A DNA stretch of 64,000 nt, from assembly GCF_003665065.1 (NCBI RefSeq), contig NZ_RCHR01000002.1, forward strand, positions 730,738 through 794,737, in the 5' to 3' direction. A program made the position numbers and the translations under genes. The notes beneath the pieces were generated by a model, which saw nothing but the letters and a program-made list of their open reading frames with translations, had not been told where the DNA came from and ran no database searches. This stretch comes from Oceanobacillus piezotolerans (lineage in GTDB: Bacteria > Bacillota > Bacilli > Bacillales > Amphibacillaceae). Of this stretch, positions 9,277 to 18,143 are shown in pieces; the first letter of the stretch is position 1, and each line of letters starts with the position of its first letter.

Positions 9277-9884
9277 TTATATACTTTCAGGTAAATAATG
9301 TTTATACATTTCTAATGCATCAGTGTGCTCTTTTAAAACCTTAATTGTTTTAGGATTTGGCTTTACATAAATAACAGGATAGTCCTTTTCATCAAACTTC
9401 TCATTAACTGAAAAGGCTAATTTCTCTTCCTTTATCGAAAATTGAGCATCAACACCAGTTTTGTTTCCACGAGCATCTAATCGTATCCATTTTTTAAGAG
9501 TTTCGAAATAAACAGCATTCAAAGTATGGAGTGAATATCCTTTTTCAGGGGTGTCAAACAACATCAATCGTTGATAACAGAAACCTGTTGGTATTCCTTG
9601 CGAACGTAATAATGATGCTAATAGATTTGATTTTGCATAGCAAATTCCTTCATTATACTTTAAAACATCTGATGCTTTACAAGTAACTTGTTTCCCTTGA
9701 ATATCCCAAGAATGTGATATTTCATCACGAACAAACTCAAAAGCAATTTTTGCTTTTTCAATTCTGTTTGAGTTGGGATGAAAAGTTCCTCAATTTTTTC
9801 TTGAACAATTGGATTAGAGAAATTAATTTCATCTAATTCAAGCAAATAATCTTCTAATTGTTCAGATTCACAAACCATTTCCAT
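9277..9884 (-). pseudogene. Transglutaminase-like protein, frameshifted
   Basis: Two frames together give one transglutaminase-like (cysteine protease fold) protein. The N-terminal piece starts at 9884 (MEMVCESEQLEDYL) and runs to about 9765. The frame then changes and reads IEKAKIAFEFVRDEI, SHSWDIQGKQVTCKAS, then GICYAKSNLLASLLRSQGI with the catalytic Cys, and later SLHTLNAVYF with the catalytic His and RLDARGNKTG with the Asp. A single missing base near 9763-9765 explains the break. All three catalytic residues are intact, so this is either a recent pseudogene or an assembly error. It sits next to another frameshifted gene, which favours true decay. Confidence 0.72.
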
Positions 9885-10246
9885 TATGTCCGTCTCCCTT
9901 GAACATCATTGTATAAATATTCATAAATAAGGATTATTATACAGTGAAATAGAATGAATTTATAGATGTATTTTTTAAATTAAACTGCCCCGTTAGATAT
10001 CTATTTCGTCTTTTTCCTATCGTCAAGTTTTCTTGAACAGCAGAAACCAGAACTTAAAGGAAATAGAAAATGAATGATTGCTAGTAAAGACATAATAATT
10101 GTCCAATATCAACAATAAGAAAAGTATTACTGCTATTCCAGTAAAGCTCCCTATAGTACAACAAGATTGGTGCTTCTATTAGCTGGTTTTTCTGAAAAAG
10201 AATAAATCAATTCAGCTGCCTGTTATGGCAACTGAATTGATCTATT
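9885..10246. other. Spacer with CGGGG motif remnant
   Basis: AT-rich and without a gene. On the minus strand near 9984-10000 it reads TCTAACGGGGCAG, a partial copy of the dispersed AACGGGTGC motif described in the findings. The terminator of the DUF2935 gene occupies 10207-10240. Confidence 0.45.
10207..10240 (-). terminator. Terminator of the DUF2935 gene
   Basis: TCAATTCAG-c-TGCC (10207-10220) pairs with GGCA-a-CTGAATTGA (to 10240). It lies directly after the stop codon at 10247 in the minus direction. Confidence 0.7.
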
Positions 10247-11041
10247 TTACTGATTTAATCTTGAAAGATGAGCCTCAAATAAATCGATAATTTCCAAAAA
10301 CCTTTCAGCTTCTCTAAATGTATGATCAGCTAGGAGTGGATGAATATTACTTTTAATACGACAAGCCTCAATTAAATCTCTTGCTGTTTTCTTAAAGTCC
10401 CGTAAGGAAACTACTGAAACTCTGTTTTGATCCAAGAATTGATCCAGTATTGGAACAGTTTCAGATTGCGGACGCATTGAATCTAAATCAACAGCCTGGA
10501 AAACCAGTTGATCAAAATCATGACTAAATTCTCTTGCTTGTTCTACTAGCTTCCTTTCGGATGGATCTAAAAGATGTCCAATAAATTTAGAATGGTCAGC
10601 CATAATCTTTAAGAAGAATAGATTTTCTTGAATAATGGTATCAGGTTCAGGGGCAAGTTTTCCTTCGTTGAGGTCTTTTAGTCTATTGGCAAAATAAGCT
10701 GCTTCTCTGCTAATGTGGTCAACTAATAATGGAAAATTATTTGATTGAATTTCACAACGTAAAGTTAATCCTAAAACTTTTCTTTTGTAACTCCAAATTG
10801 CAACAGCCGCTTGATAAACCTCACTATTAAAAGCTTGAACTTGTCGTAAATCCGAATTCACCGTAAATTTTGCCAACTTTTCTTCTATTCGTTCAAAAAG
10901 AGTGATGAACTGTTGGGCTTCTTCAATCAATTTGTTCTGTTCATAAGTAAAGCCCAAGCTTAAAAATAAAGCATGCTCCTTCATAATCCTCGACCAAAAT
11001 TGAATTTCGTCCAAAGATCTCATGACGATTGGATTCGACAT
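10247..11041 (-). CDS. DUF2935 family protein (two-repeat helical bundle)
   Basis: 264 residues made of two similar halves. Each half contains an H-x-x-F-(I/L)-x-x-L motif: EHALFLSLGF near residue 23 and DHSKFIGHLLDPSER near 150. Each also has a later DHxxREAxxF motif: VDHISREAAYFANRL near 110 and ADHTFREAERFLEII near 245. The regularly placed His and Glu residues suggest metal binding in a four-helix bundle. The family is widespread in Bacillaceae and Clostridia with no proven function. It is transcribed alone. The start is supported by GAGGGGG about 5 bases upstream on the minus strand. Confidence 0.82.
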   Translation of the reverse strand: MSNPIVMRSLDEIQFWSRIMKEHALFLSLGFTYEQNKLIEEAQQFITLFERIEEKLAKFTVNSDLRQVQAFNSEVYQAAVAIWSYKRKVLGLTLRCEIQSNNFPLLVDHISREAAYFANRLKDLNEGKLAPEPDTIIQENLFFLKIMADHSKFIGHLLDPSERKLVEQAREFSHDFDQLVFQAVDLDSMRPQSETVPILDQFLDQNRVSVVSLRDFKKTARDLIEACRIKSNIHPLLADHTFREAERFLEIIDLFEAHLSRLNQ

Positions 11042-11509
11042 TACGCCCCCTCCTCACTTCACACTTCCTTCCCAAATATATGTAAGTGTACTTGTCCTTA
11101 TTCTTGCTATTCTATAAAATTACTTAGATTACACTTACTTCTTAAACTATTCTGCCATTTAATACAATAAGAAAAGATAGCTGCAGTTAGATTTCACCTT
11201 TAACTCTTGCACAGTTACTTTAGTATATTCTTTCACTATTCATCGGGTAGGTGGCCAGTCGCTTGGTAGCTGACAGGAAACGATAAGAAATACCAAGGTC
11301 AAAGCCTCGTGAGAAAGCAACTCCCTAGCGAAGCAAATCATCATACTGCAACTGATTGGCATTCTTTCCTTTGTACAATACAAAAAGCCATTTTATTCAT
11401 ATTACAAGTAATTTTCAATTCTATTACATCCCTAATAAGTCAGATAAATTTCCGAATCTATATAATGCTAATACTTTTAAAACAAAATAAATTTGGAGGG
11501 CTTTTTTTT
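11042..11509. other. Spacer between DUF2935 and LysM/3D genes
   Basis: Divergent promoter region of about 470 bases. TATAAT at 11461-11466 is a plausible -10 for the downstream secreted gene, but I see no good -35. Around 11257-11300 there is a GC-richer patch with GGTAGCTGACAG, which recurs inverted near 48890. The frame that extends upstream from 11510 to 11309 has no ribosome binding site and is not coding. Confidence 0.4.
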
Positions 11510-12031
11510 ATGAAATATATTATTCTAGTAACTTTACTTACAGTTGGACTGTTCCTGTTACCTGATTCAGCTTCTGCTCATGGAAAGTATACAGTTCAAT
11601 CAGGGGATGTTTTATTAAAAATTTCTAAGAATCATAATGTAGACATTGATACGTTACTTGCTTCGAATCCTTTTATAGAAAATCCGGATATCATTTTTCC
11701 TGGACAAATTATAACAATACCGGATGGAAACGGACAACAGTTTACAGTTACTGCCTATACAGCGGGTTATGAGTCAACCGGAAAACGACCAGGCGATCCT
11801 GCTTACGGCATTACCGCATCAGGTACCAAAGTAAAGGAGGGTCAAACGATAGCTTGTCCTCCATCCATTTCATTTGGAACTACAGTACATATTCCAAACT
11901 TAGGTCAAACATATACTTGTGAAGATCGGGGAAGCGCAATTACAGAAGGGCGATTAGATGTATATATAGCAGATCTGGATCAAGCTTTACAGTTCGGTGT
12001 AAAAGAATTGCAAGTACATATTTTAAATTAA
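11510..12031 (+). CDS. Secreted LysM plus 3D-domain protein (cell wall active)
   Basis: A 173-residue exported protein. The signal peptide MKYIILVTLLTVGLFLLP ends near SASAHG. A LysM peptidoglycan-binding domain covers about 28-72 (YTVQSGDVLLKISKNH, FPGQIITIP). A C-terminal 3D domain (about 80-173) carries the three aspartates in CEDRG, GRLDVYI and DLDQA. The 3D domain is the double-psi barrel of MltA-type lytic transglycosylases and of stationary-phase muralytic proteins, so cleavage of glycan strands outside the cell is likely. The ATG at 11510 is chosen because TTGGAGGG lies 8 bases upstream and the signal peptide begins there. It is a single-gene transcript. Confidence 0.9.
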   Translation: MKYIILVTLLTVGLFLLPDSASAHGKYTVQSGDVLLKISKNHNVDIDTLLASNPFIENPDIIFPGQIITIPDGNGQQFTVTAYTAGYESTGKRPGDPAYGITASGTKVKEGQTIACPPSISFGTTVHIPNLGQTYTCEDRGSAITEGRLDVYIADLDQALQFGVKELQVHILN

Positions 12032-12056
12032 CTTAAGTAATTTAAAGACTTACGAT

Positions 12057-12099
12057 AACAAACGTAGACCCCACTAACAGAGTGGGGTCTACGTTTGTT
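12057..12099 (+). terminator. Perfect 18-bp inverted repeat after LysM/3D gene
   Basis: AACAAACGTAGACCCCAC (12057-12074) and its exact complement (12082-12099) flank a 7-base loop. There is no T run after it on the plus strand. It is most simply a terminator, but the GC-rich perfect arms are unusually long for this genome. Confidence 0.6.
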
Positions 12100-12354
12100 G
12101 CGGGGAGATTAACCATCTATTGTTGGTTATTTCATTTTCAAGACTTAAATCATAAAAAAGTCATAAAATATAAAAGGTGATACATATTTGTCATGTATAA
12201 TATTTATCGCCCTTTTGCTTGTAAAACTAAAGACACCAGTTAGTGGAAGAAGAAAAGTGAATCCTTTTCCACAATCACGCCCCATTATGAATTAGTTATT
12301 GTCTTTTTTACTTTTCTAGGATGTAACGTCATTAGTATCTAGTTATGGATGACC
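12100..12354. other. Convergent spacer 3' of the LysM/3D and MBL genes
   Basis: I see no gene or recognisable element between the inverted repeat and the end of the metallo-beta-lactamase gene. Confidence 0.4.
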
Positions 12355-13203
12355 TTATCTTTCCATCTCTATCCACGGCTCAAATTCAGGCATAACACTG
12401 TATTCCTTTCCGTTGGTTTCAACTACCACATTTCCAGATTTTGCAGTGGAATAAATCTGTGTTTTGAGTTTACCCAAGTTCTTAATTACGCGATCTTCCG
12501 GATTTCCATATCCGTTTGCTTGACTGTAGGTTATAACCGCCGCCTGGGAATTCACTTCTTTTAAGAACTTCATGCTACTCGAACTAAAACCATGATGAGC
12601 TGCCTTAAATATCTCTGCCTCCACATCGTATTTTCTCCTGATATCTTCTTCCTGTTCCGCCTCAACATCACTCATAAACAGAAAGTCAATTTCGTCATAG
12701 GATACTTTCAAAACAACGGAAGACTGATTATTGCTTTCTATATCCCCGCCTGCATTCAATACTTGAATATCCAATTTATCATCCAATTGGAGCCTCTCTT
12801 TTTCCTTCGCTGTTTTAACAGGAATTTCCTCTCTAAGAATAACCCATAGATAGGCAGCATATGTCCTTGTCGAATCGGCCCTACCATTGTCGATGAGTTG
12901 TTTGACCGGAAAATTTTTCATCACTTCAATGAGTCCTCCAATGTGATCAAAATGTGGATGCGTTGCAACCATCAAGTCAATTTCTTCAACATTGGTCTGT
13001 TTTAGATACTCCACCAATTTAGGTCCCGCATCCGGCTGGCCTCCATCTATTAAAATAGATTGTCCCTTTGGAGTCTCGATCAATACACTATCTCCATGGC
13101 CAACATCAATGAAATGAACACGCATAGGGGGATTTGAGTCAGCGTAGATGCCGGCTGGAAAGACGAAAATTAGAATAAAGAGGAAGCTAATCCATCTTTT
13201 CAT
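12355..13203 (-). CDS. Exported metallo-beta-lactamase fold hydrolase (ComEC C-domain-like)
   Basis: 282 residues with a signal peptide (MKRWISFLFILIFVFPAGIYA). The MBL domain begins MRVHFIDVGHGDSVLIETPKG, has the metal motif HPHFDH at residues 82-87, DVEAEQE near 180 and AAHHG near 197. This arrangement (FIDVGQGD-like start, AHHGS-like end) is that of the ComEC/Rec2 C-terminal nuclease-like domain found as free-standing secreted proteins in Bacillaceae. A secreted nuclease or phosphodiesterase is likely but unproven. AAAGGAGG precedes the ATG. No partner genes are adjacent. Confidence 0.85.
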   Translation of the reverse strand: MKRWISFLFILIFVFPAGIYADSNPPMRVHFIDVGHGDSVLIETPKGQSILIDGGQPDAGPKLVEYLKQTNVEEIDLMVATHPHFDHIGGLIEVMKNFPVKQLIDNGRADSTRTYAAYLWVILREEIPVKTAKEKERLQLDDKLDIQVLNAGGDIESNNQSSVVLKVSYDEIDFLFMSDVEAEQEEDIRRKYDVEAEIFKAAHHGFSSSSMKFLKEVNSQAAVITYSQANGYGNPEDRVIKNLGKLKTQIYSTAKSGNVVVETNGKEYSVMPEFEPWIEMER

Positions 13204-13593
13204 AATAAAGTCCCTCCTTTATGTGTGATTCTTCCCTAGGTAAAAGCTGATTAAACTGCGAAAGACGAGACATATTTAAAACAATCAAGAAATGAAAAAT
13301 AACAGGCGTAGATTCGGAAGCTATCCTATATGGAATCAAGGTGTGCCATTATACATAAAATGGATTCCTTCTTTAAGGAAAGCACCCATTTGTTGAAGAT
13401 GTATTACCCAATAATCGGTGCCCAATAGTTAAAGCGTAAATCCTGGCAATATTCACTTTCCTCTAAAGTTGCTATTAAACAATATAGCCCGATTATTGAA
13501 TAAGAGCAAAGGCGCTTGTTCAACTATTCTACCTCTTTAGTAAAAGAAGACCGTCACATTGACTATCCTTGTTCAAGTTAAGCACCCTATAGT
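13204..13593. other. Spacer holding two dispersed-repeat copies
   Basis: No gene is recognised. On the minus strand, CTTATTCAATAATCGGG (about 13490-13507) and TTAAACTATAGGGTGC (about 13581-13597, overlapping the end of the next gene) are diverged copies of the dispersed CTTATTCAAC-TAACGGGTGC element. Confidence 0.5.
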
Positions 13594-13839
13594 TTAATAA
13601 GCCATTGGCAATGTAGATATAATAAAAACTATAATTAAAACTAATTTAATATAACCGCCATATTTTGGGGTTCCGTGCTTCTTTTCTAACATAGAAACGT
13701 AAGTAATTAGCAAGGTCAATCCAATGACCAAAATGGTAAATCCTACCTTGTCATCTTGAAGAAGCAAAGCCCTCAGTGCAAAAAATCCTATTAACAGATA
13801 TCCAATATATCCTAATGTAAATTGAATAACTTGCTTCAC
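13594..13839 (-). CDS. Small membrane protein of unknown function
   Basis: 81 residues with three hydrophobic segments (about 5-25, 30-48, 62-80) separated by a charged loop YVSMLEKKHGTPKYG. It starts with GTG, with GCGAGG 7 bases upstream; an overlapping ATG in another frame gives only a short random peptide. The size, topology and the YxSxLEKK loop match the 91-residue protein at 60502-60777, so the two look like paralogs. Both are bordered by dispersed CGGGTGC-type repeats. I do not recognise the family and propose no function. Confidence 0.6.
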   Translation of the reverse strand: MKQVIQFTLGYIGYLLIGFFALRALLLQDDKVGFTILVIGLTLLITYVSMLEKKHGTPKYGGYIKLVLIIVFIISTLPMAY

Positions 13840-13950
13840 TCTTCATCCTCGCTCCCTTTTAGTTATTACTCACTATTATTTCTTGTTGTTGCATATATTC
13901 CTTTTTATATGTCCGTAGTTTATCAGCTTTAGTAAAATAACTTCGACATA

Positions 13951-14003
13951 AAAAAGCGTTAATCCTTCTTGAATTAACGCACCCGTTACTTTAAGTACAA
14001 TTA
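13951..14003 (-). terminator. Terminator with conserved AACGGGTGC leader (PhzF gene)
   Basis: On the minus strand: TGTACTTAAAGTAACGGG directly abuts the stem GCGTTAAT (arms at 13973-13980 and 13956-13963), followed by TTTTTT. It is the probable terminator of the phzF-like gene and one of the best copies of the dispersed repeat. Confidence 0.75.
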
Positions 14004-14087
14004 TTCTCAAACTACAATAGCGACTGGATAAAGAATTGCATTAACTTTATAATTTAAGCACCTTGTAGATTAAAGAAAACTTTTTTA

Positions 14088-14981
14088 TTAGATAACCACT
14101 TCAAATTCATTTACATATACTGCATTTCCTGTAATTTCTATTTTATAATTTTCTTGTGTCTTAGAAACGTGTACCAATACCCTACCATCTTTATCAATTT
14201 CCTGCCCTTGTTCTACTACAAGGTTTAAAGATTCTTCAAAATTTCTTTTTATATAATTAGCAAAATATGCTCCCATTACCCCTGAGGCAGTTCCTGTAAC
14301 AGCATCTTCTATTGTACCAGAGAAAGGTGAAGAGAAGTGTCGAGCGTGCATATTAGCATCCGAATCATAGGTTTCTAAACAAAATGGGTGAAGGGATGCT
14401 TTTGGTATTTCTTTTAATATTGTAGGAAATAACTTATTATTTGGTCTCATTTTTTTAAAGGCATCAAGTGTTTTTATTGGAATTAAAAGTGTCCAAGTCC
14501 CTGTACTACCATATATAATCGGTAATTTATCATCAATATCCTCTTTTGTTATCCCGATGGAGTTAGCTAAGTCTTCGATAGAACCTTTATAATCTTTAAA
14601 CTGTGGTGAAGCCTGTTTCATAGTTATAGATGTTTTATTATCAAGTGTTTTAACAATCTTTATTGGTAAAACACCTGCTTTTGTTTCAATTGTAAAATCC
14701 TTTTTATCCCCTAATAATCCTTTCGTTTTTAAAGCGTACACAGTTGCCATTGTGCCGTGTCCGCAAAGGTTCATTTCGTGACCCGGAGTAAAATACCGTA
14801 TTCCAAGGTCAGCTATTTTAGACTTAACTGGAAAAGCTGTTTCATTAAACCCTACTCTTAGAGCAACTTCTTGCATTTCCCTATCTGTTAAGCCATTTCC
14901 ATATAAAACAACCCCAGCTGGATTCCCTTTATTGGGTTCTTTACTAAAAGCATCATAATGATAAACCTTTACCGATTTCAC
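14088..14981 (-). CDS. PhzF family epimerase/isomerase
   Basis: 297 residues in the two-lobed diaminopimelate-epimerase-like fold. Visible motifs are KGNPAGVVL near 18-26, GFNETAF with the catalytic Glu at 47, [16 protein letters not shown] near 70, and [10 protein letters not shown] near 230, the second phosphate/carboxylate loop (most relatives have EDPVTG). PhzF-like proteins outside phenazine clusters are usually general isomerases of unknown substrate, and no phenazine genes are nearby. It starts with GTG, with GGAGGG 9 bases upstream. It is a monocistronic gene. Confidence 0.88.
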   Translation of the reverse strand: MKSVKVYHYDAFSKEPNKGNPAGVVLYGNGLTDREMQEVALRVGFNETAFPVKSKIADLGIRYFTPGHEMNLCGHGTMATVYALKTKGLLGDKKDFTIETKAGVLPIKIVKTLDNKTSITMKQASPQFKDYKGSIEDLANSIGITKEDIDDKLPIIYGSTGTWTLLIPIKTLDAFKKMRPNNKLFPTILKEIPKASLHPFCLETYDSDANMHARHFSSPFSGTIEDAVTGTASGVMGAYFANYIKRNFEESLNLVVEQGQEIDKDGRVLVHVSKTQENYKIEITGNAVYVNEFEVVI

Positions 14982-15293
14982 GAGTTAATCCCTCCATTAA
15001 ATTAGAGAATTATTTATATATTCTTTATCTTATTAAGATTTACCACTCGTTACCGCTGCATTTACCAATGGGATAACATCAAGTCCGGATTGGAATTTCG
15101 TTTTCTTTCACTGGTTAAGAAATGGACAGGAATCTAGTAAAAGAAAGCGTTCCTTGCTTTCTATTTAGTTATAGATTATCGGACATTTTAAAGGGGAGCA
15201 AGATGTCATAAGGAGTTAGGTAGCGTATTGTGATGCTTACAACTTAATGAGCCCGGACACCAATCTCCAACCTGGTGTCGGGCTCATTTAAAT
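14982..15293. other. Spacer between phzF-like gene and acxC
   Basis: Without a gene. The only structure I see is the long hairpin at 15247-15287, which terminates acxABC. Confidence 0.45.
15247..15287 (-). terminator. Terminator of the acxABC operon
   Basis: ATGAGCCCGGACACCA (15247-15262) pairs with TGGTGTCGGGCTCAT (15273-15287) apart from one bulged G. It lies just past the acxC stop codon in the minus direction. Confidence 0.8.
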
Positions 15294-15791
15294 TCAAGCA
15301 GTAGGCAATGGTTTTTTCAGCCAATCTTTGTAAAAAGTATCGATATCGGGTTCAAAATCAAGTAGAATCGGATACCATGGTGGGACAGCTTCTGTTTCCA
15401 ATTGGGTTGCGCAACCAGGACAATAGTATTCTCGAATGACTTGCCATTCTGGGTCTGGCGACATTAATTTTGGATAAATTTCGTTCATCAATTCCTCTGT
15501 ATTACGTACAAATATTTTTGCTTCTAGCTTCCAATTTTCTCTGTAATCGCAAAATTCATGTCCGCAATCACATTTAACGATGCGATCACCGTTTTTCTTT
15601 TGGACAATATAGAGATGTAATCCGTATGGGAGTAGGATTGGATCATCCCATGGGACGCGCTCTTGTAAAACGCTCAAATGTAAGTCGAAGCGCTCGGGAT
15701 CTTTAAAGTCGGACATCATTTCTTTTAATTGATAAAACTCTAATGTACCGTCCACTAATTCTGCAATTCTCTTTTTATCGTATTTTGCCAT
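15294..15791 (-). CDS. acxC: Acetone carboxylase gamma subunit
   Basis: 165 residues, the size of known gamma subunits. It carries four cysteines in two pairs, CDCGHEFC near 93-100 and CPGC near 135, which suggests a zinc site; the rest matches the acetone carboxylase gamma family (FDLHLSVLQERV, LLPYGLHLYIV). With the alpha and beta subunits it forms the alpha2-beta2-gamma2 enzyme that carboxylates acetone to acetoacetate with ATP in the cytoplasm. The presence of this small subunit separates the complex from ordinary hydantoinases/oxoprolinases. It is the last gene of the operon, 22 bases after acxB, with GTGAGGTGAAGG before the ATG. Confidence 0.93.
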   Translation of the reverse strand: MAKYDKKRIAELVDGTLEFYQLKEMMSDFKDPERFDLHLSVLQERVPWDDPILLPYGLHLYIVQKKNGDRIVKCDCGHEFCDYRENWKLEAKIFVRNTEELMNEIYPKLMSPDPEWQVIREYYCPGCATQLETEAVPPWYPILLDFEPDIDTFYKDWLKKPLPTA

Positions 15792-15813
15792 GTTCCTTCA
15801 CCTCACTCGTAAT

Positions 15814-18114
15814 TTATTGTTTAATCCGTTCTTTTTTCTCTTTGAAACGATTAATTCGCGATCCTAACAATGGTACATCTAAATCTTCTTCATATATCAT
15901 CCATTCTTCAGGCAAATTCCAGAACTCTTTAAACTCATCGGTAAATTTCTCACTGAGTGCGAAGCTTTCGGCATACATATGTCTGACTTGTAATGCCGCA
16001 TCCATATTGACAACATTGTCACGTGAATGGTTAATCCATTCCTTTGTACTGACACTACGATTCAATCGGTCTTTTCGAATTTGTTTTCGTTTCTTTTCAG
16101 TCGCATTAAGATCAATAGCATAGGTACCATTATTCTCGGTGAATACACAACCATACACTTTTTCAGCATATCTTAATAAAATATATTTTTCATTTAAGTC
16201 TGCTTCGACGTCTTGTGGTCTGCGGTCAAGTGGATCACCAAATCCTGGACCACCACGCAAGTAATTCATGATAACATCATAGTCTTTGAATTCCTCTTGA
16301 GTTGTCACTGCTTGGCGATCACGATGGATAGCTTCGGCATTCATTACTGTTTCAAAAACTGGGTTATCGGGATCGGTATCTCCACCTAATGGAATCGGTT
16401 GTTTATTTTTAATTCGGTCTTTAATATCTGTCTTGTTTGCTTGGAAGCGATATCCTGCAGCAGCTGGATAACCACCCATTAGTCCACCATCTGTTGCCAT
16501 CACTCCAGAGCCAGCCATGAACATCGTCCATTCCTCAGCGCCCCAGCCAAGGCGTAGCGATTGCCAGCCATTTCCACCGCGGTATTTTCCTGCACCACCA
16601 GAACCTGGTAGAATTTGTCTGCCTAAAAAAACGAGTGGCTCTAACAATTCCCAAATTTCCATGTCACCCATATCACCCTCTGGATTCCAAAGGGCAGCGG
16701 TATGGCTTTCCCCGTCTTGAACAGCACTTGCTCCAACACCACATGAAGATGTTTCGAAGCTATTCATCGCAGACAATTGACCATATTGATCATAGCCTCC
16801 ACCCATAAGCCAGTTGGAAGTATGGGCATTTCCGGCATTTATCTCTTCTAAATAACCACGACCATAGTATGCACGTGACAGACCGCGCCAAAGTGGCGAC
16901 CATGCGGCTACAAGGGCATGCCATGTATTGGAATGGGCAGAACGAAGGTCGTCAGGGTTAAACCAAGAACCGAGTGGTATACCAAATTCACTTGCATAAT
17001 AGGCACCATCATTGATCCGGTCATTCGGTACTAGTGTTTGTGACAGCATAACCCATATTCCACTCGTAATTGATACAGGTGTTGCATTAAATGGATGCCA
17101 GCCCCAACGATTCGATCCTTCAAAATCAATTTTTAGTTTTCCGTCTTTATGAACAGTAATCTCAGACGGGGTGTGCAAAATTGTATCAACCTTAGCAAAA
17201 GATGGTAAATCTAAGTCTTTAAATGGAACGTCAACAAAAGAGGCTTGACGATATTTTCCAGGTATTAGCATCGTTTTTGATTGGTTTACAAATCCACGAC
17301 GCCCGTCTTCAATGATTTCACGTATAAACTGTTTATATGCGTCAACGCCTTCTTCTTTGACGACGTCTAAGACTAAATCACGAATCATATGACAACCAGC
17401 AATCCGTGTTTTTTCATCCAAGGTCCAATATTTTACAGCACGGACAGAACGTGTACTTTCCAGTAACCAGTCTTTTGATAAAACGTCGTTCTGACCAATT
17501 TTACGACAGGTTACTTGATAGCCATCATCATAGCGCTGCACAGGGCCCATCGGCATACTTCCCGGGGCACTCGCACCCGTATCAATTACGTGGGTTACCC
17601 CACCTGCCCAGCCAATTACCTCACCTTCCCAAAAGATTGGAACTAATGTATGGACATCACATGTGTGTACATTTCCAACATGATTATCATTATTACAGAA
17701 AATGTCTTTATCATTGATTCCAGGATTGTCCTCGTAATCATTATTAATCATAAATTTAATAGCTGCGCCCATGGTTCCTACGTGAATAATAATTCCTGTT
17801 GATGTAACAATCGAATCTGCTTCAGGTGTGTATAAACTAAAACATAATTCTCCTTCCTGCTCGACAATAGGAGAAGCAGCAACTTTTTTCGCTGTTTCCC
17901 TTGCATGTACAACACCGCCACGAAGTTTAGAATATATTTTTTCAAAACGAATTGGATCCGCTTCTTTAAAGGGAAGCTTTGTTAACCCAGCATAGTGACC
18001 TGTTTCTCGACTAATTTCATCTATTTCATGGCGCATTTCCTTTAACGTTTTTCCGTCCCAGCCAATCGGCTTTTTTGTTTGCTGTATTTCATTAAGCACT
18101 TTCGCCAAATTCAT
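15814..18114 (-). CDS. acxB: Acetone carboxylase alpha subunit (HyuB-like)
   Basis: 766 residues, homologous to hydantoinase B/oxoprolinase but with the acetone carboxylase pattern. The metal-binding stretch NDNHVGNVHTCDVH near residue 140 supplies the Asp/His ligands for the Mn centre of the alpha subunit, where carboxylation is thought to occur. GSGGAGKYRGGNGW near 510 is a family landmark. GAGGAGG lies 2-3 bases before the ATG. It sits between acxA and acxC on the minus strand with short spacers, so the three form one operon reading beta-alpha-gamma, as in Xanthobacter. Confidence 0.93.
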   Translation of the reverse strand: MNLAKVLNEIQQTKKPIGWDGKTLKEMRHEIDEISRETGHYAGLTKLPFKEADPIRFEKIYSKLRGGVVHARETAKKVAASPIVEQEGELCFSLYTPEADSIVTSTGIIIHVGTMGAAIKFMINNDYEDNPGINDKDIFCNNDNHVGNVHTCDVHTLVPIFWEGEVIGWAGGVTHVIDTGASAPGSMPMGPVQRYDDGYQVTCRKIGQNDVLSKDWLLESTRSVRAVKYWTLDEKTRIAGCHMIRDLVLDVVKEEGVDAYKQFIREIIEDGRRGFVNQSKTMLIPGKYRQASFVDVPFKDLDLPSFAKVDTILHTPSEITVHKDGKLKIDFEGSNRWGWHPFNATPVSITSGIWVMLSQTLVPNDRINDGAYYASEFGIPLGSWFNPDDLRSAHSNTWHALVAAWSPLWRGLSRAYYGRGYLEEINAGNAHTSNWLMGGGYDQYGQLSAMNSFETSSCGVGASAVQDGESHTAALWNPEGDMGDMEIWELLEPLVFLGRQILPGSGGAGKYRGGNGWQSLRLGWGAEEWTMFMAGSGVMATDGGLMGGYPAAAGYRFQANKTDIKDRIKNKQPIPLGGDTDPDNPVFETVMNAEAIHRDRQAVTTQEEFKDYDVIMNYLRGGPGFGDPLDRRPQDVEADLNEKYILLRYAEKVYGCVFTENNGTYAIDLNATEKKRKQIRKDRLNRSVSTKEWINHSRDNVVNMDAALQVRHMYAESFALSEKFTDEFKEFWNLPEEWMIYEEDLDVPLLGSRINRFKEKKERIKQ

Positions 18115-18143
18115 TACCTCCTCAAATTTTTGTAAAACTGCAA

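Noticed and set aside
11309..11509. N-terminal extension of the LysM/3D frame
   Set aside because: It would bury the signal peptide; TTGGAGGG and the signal sequence place the start at 11510.
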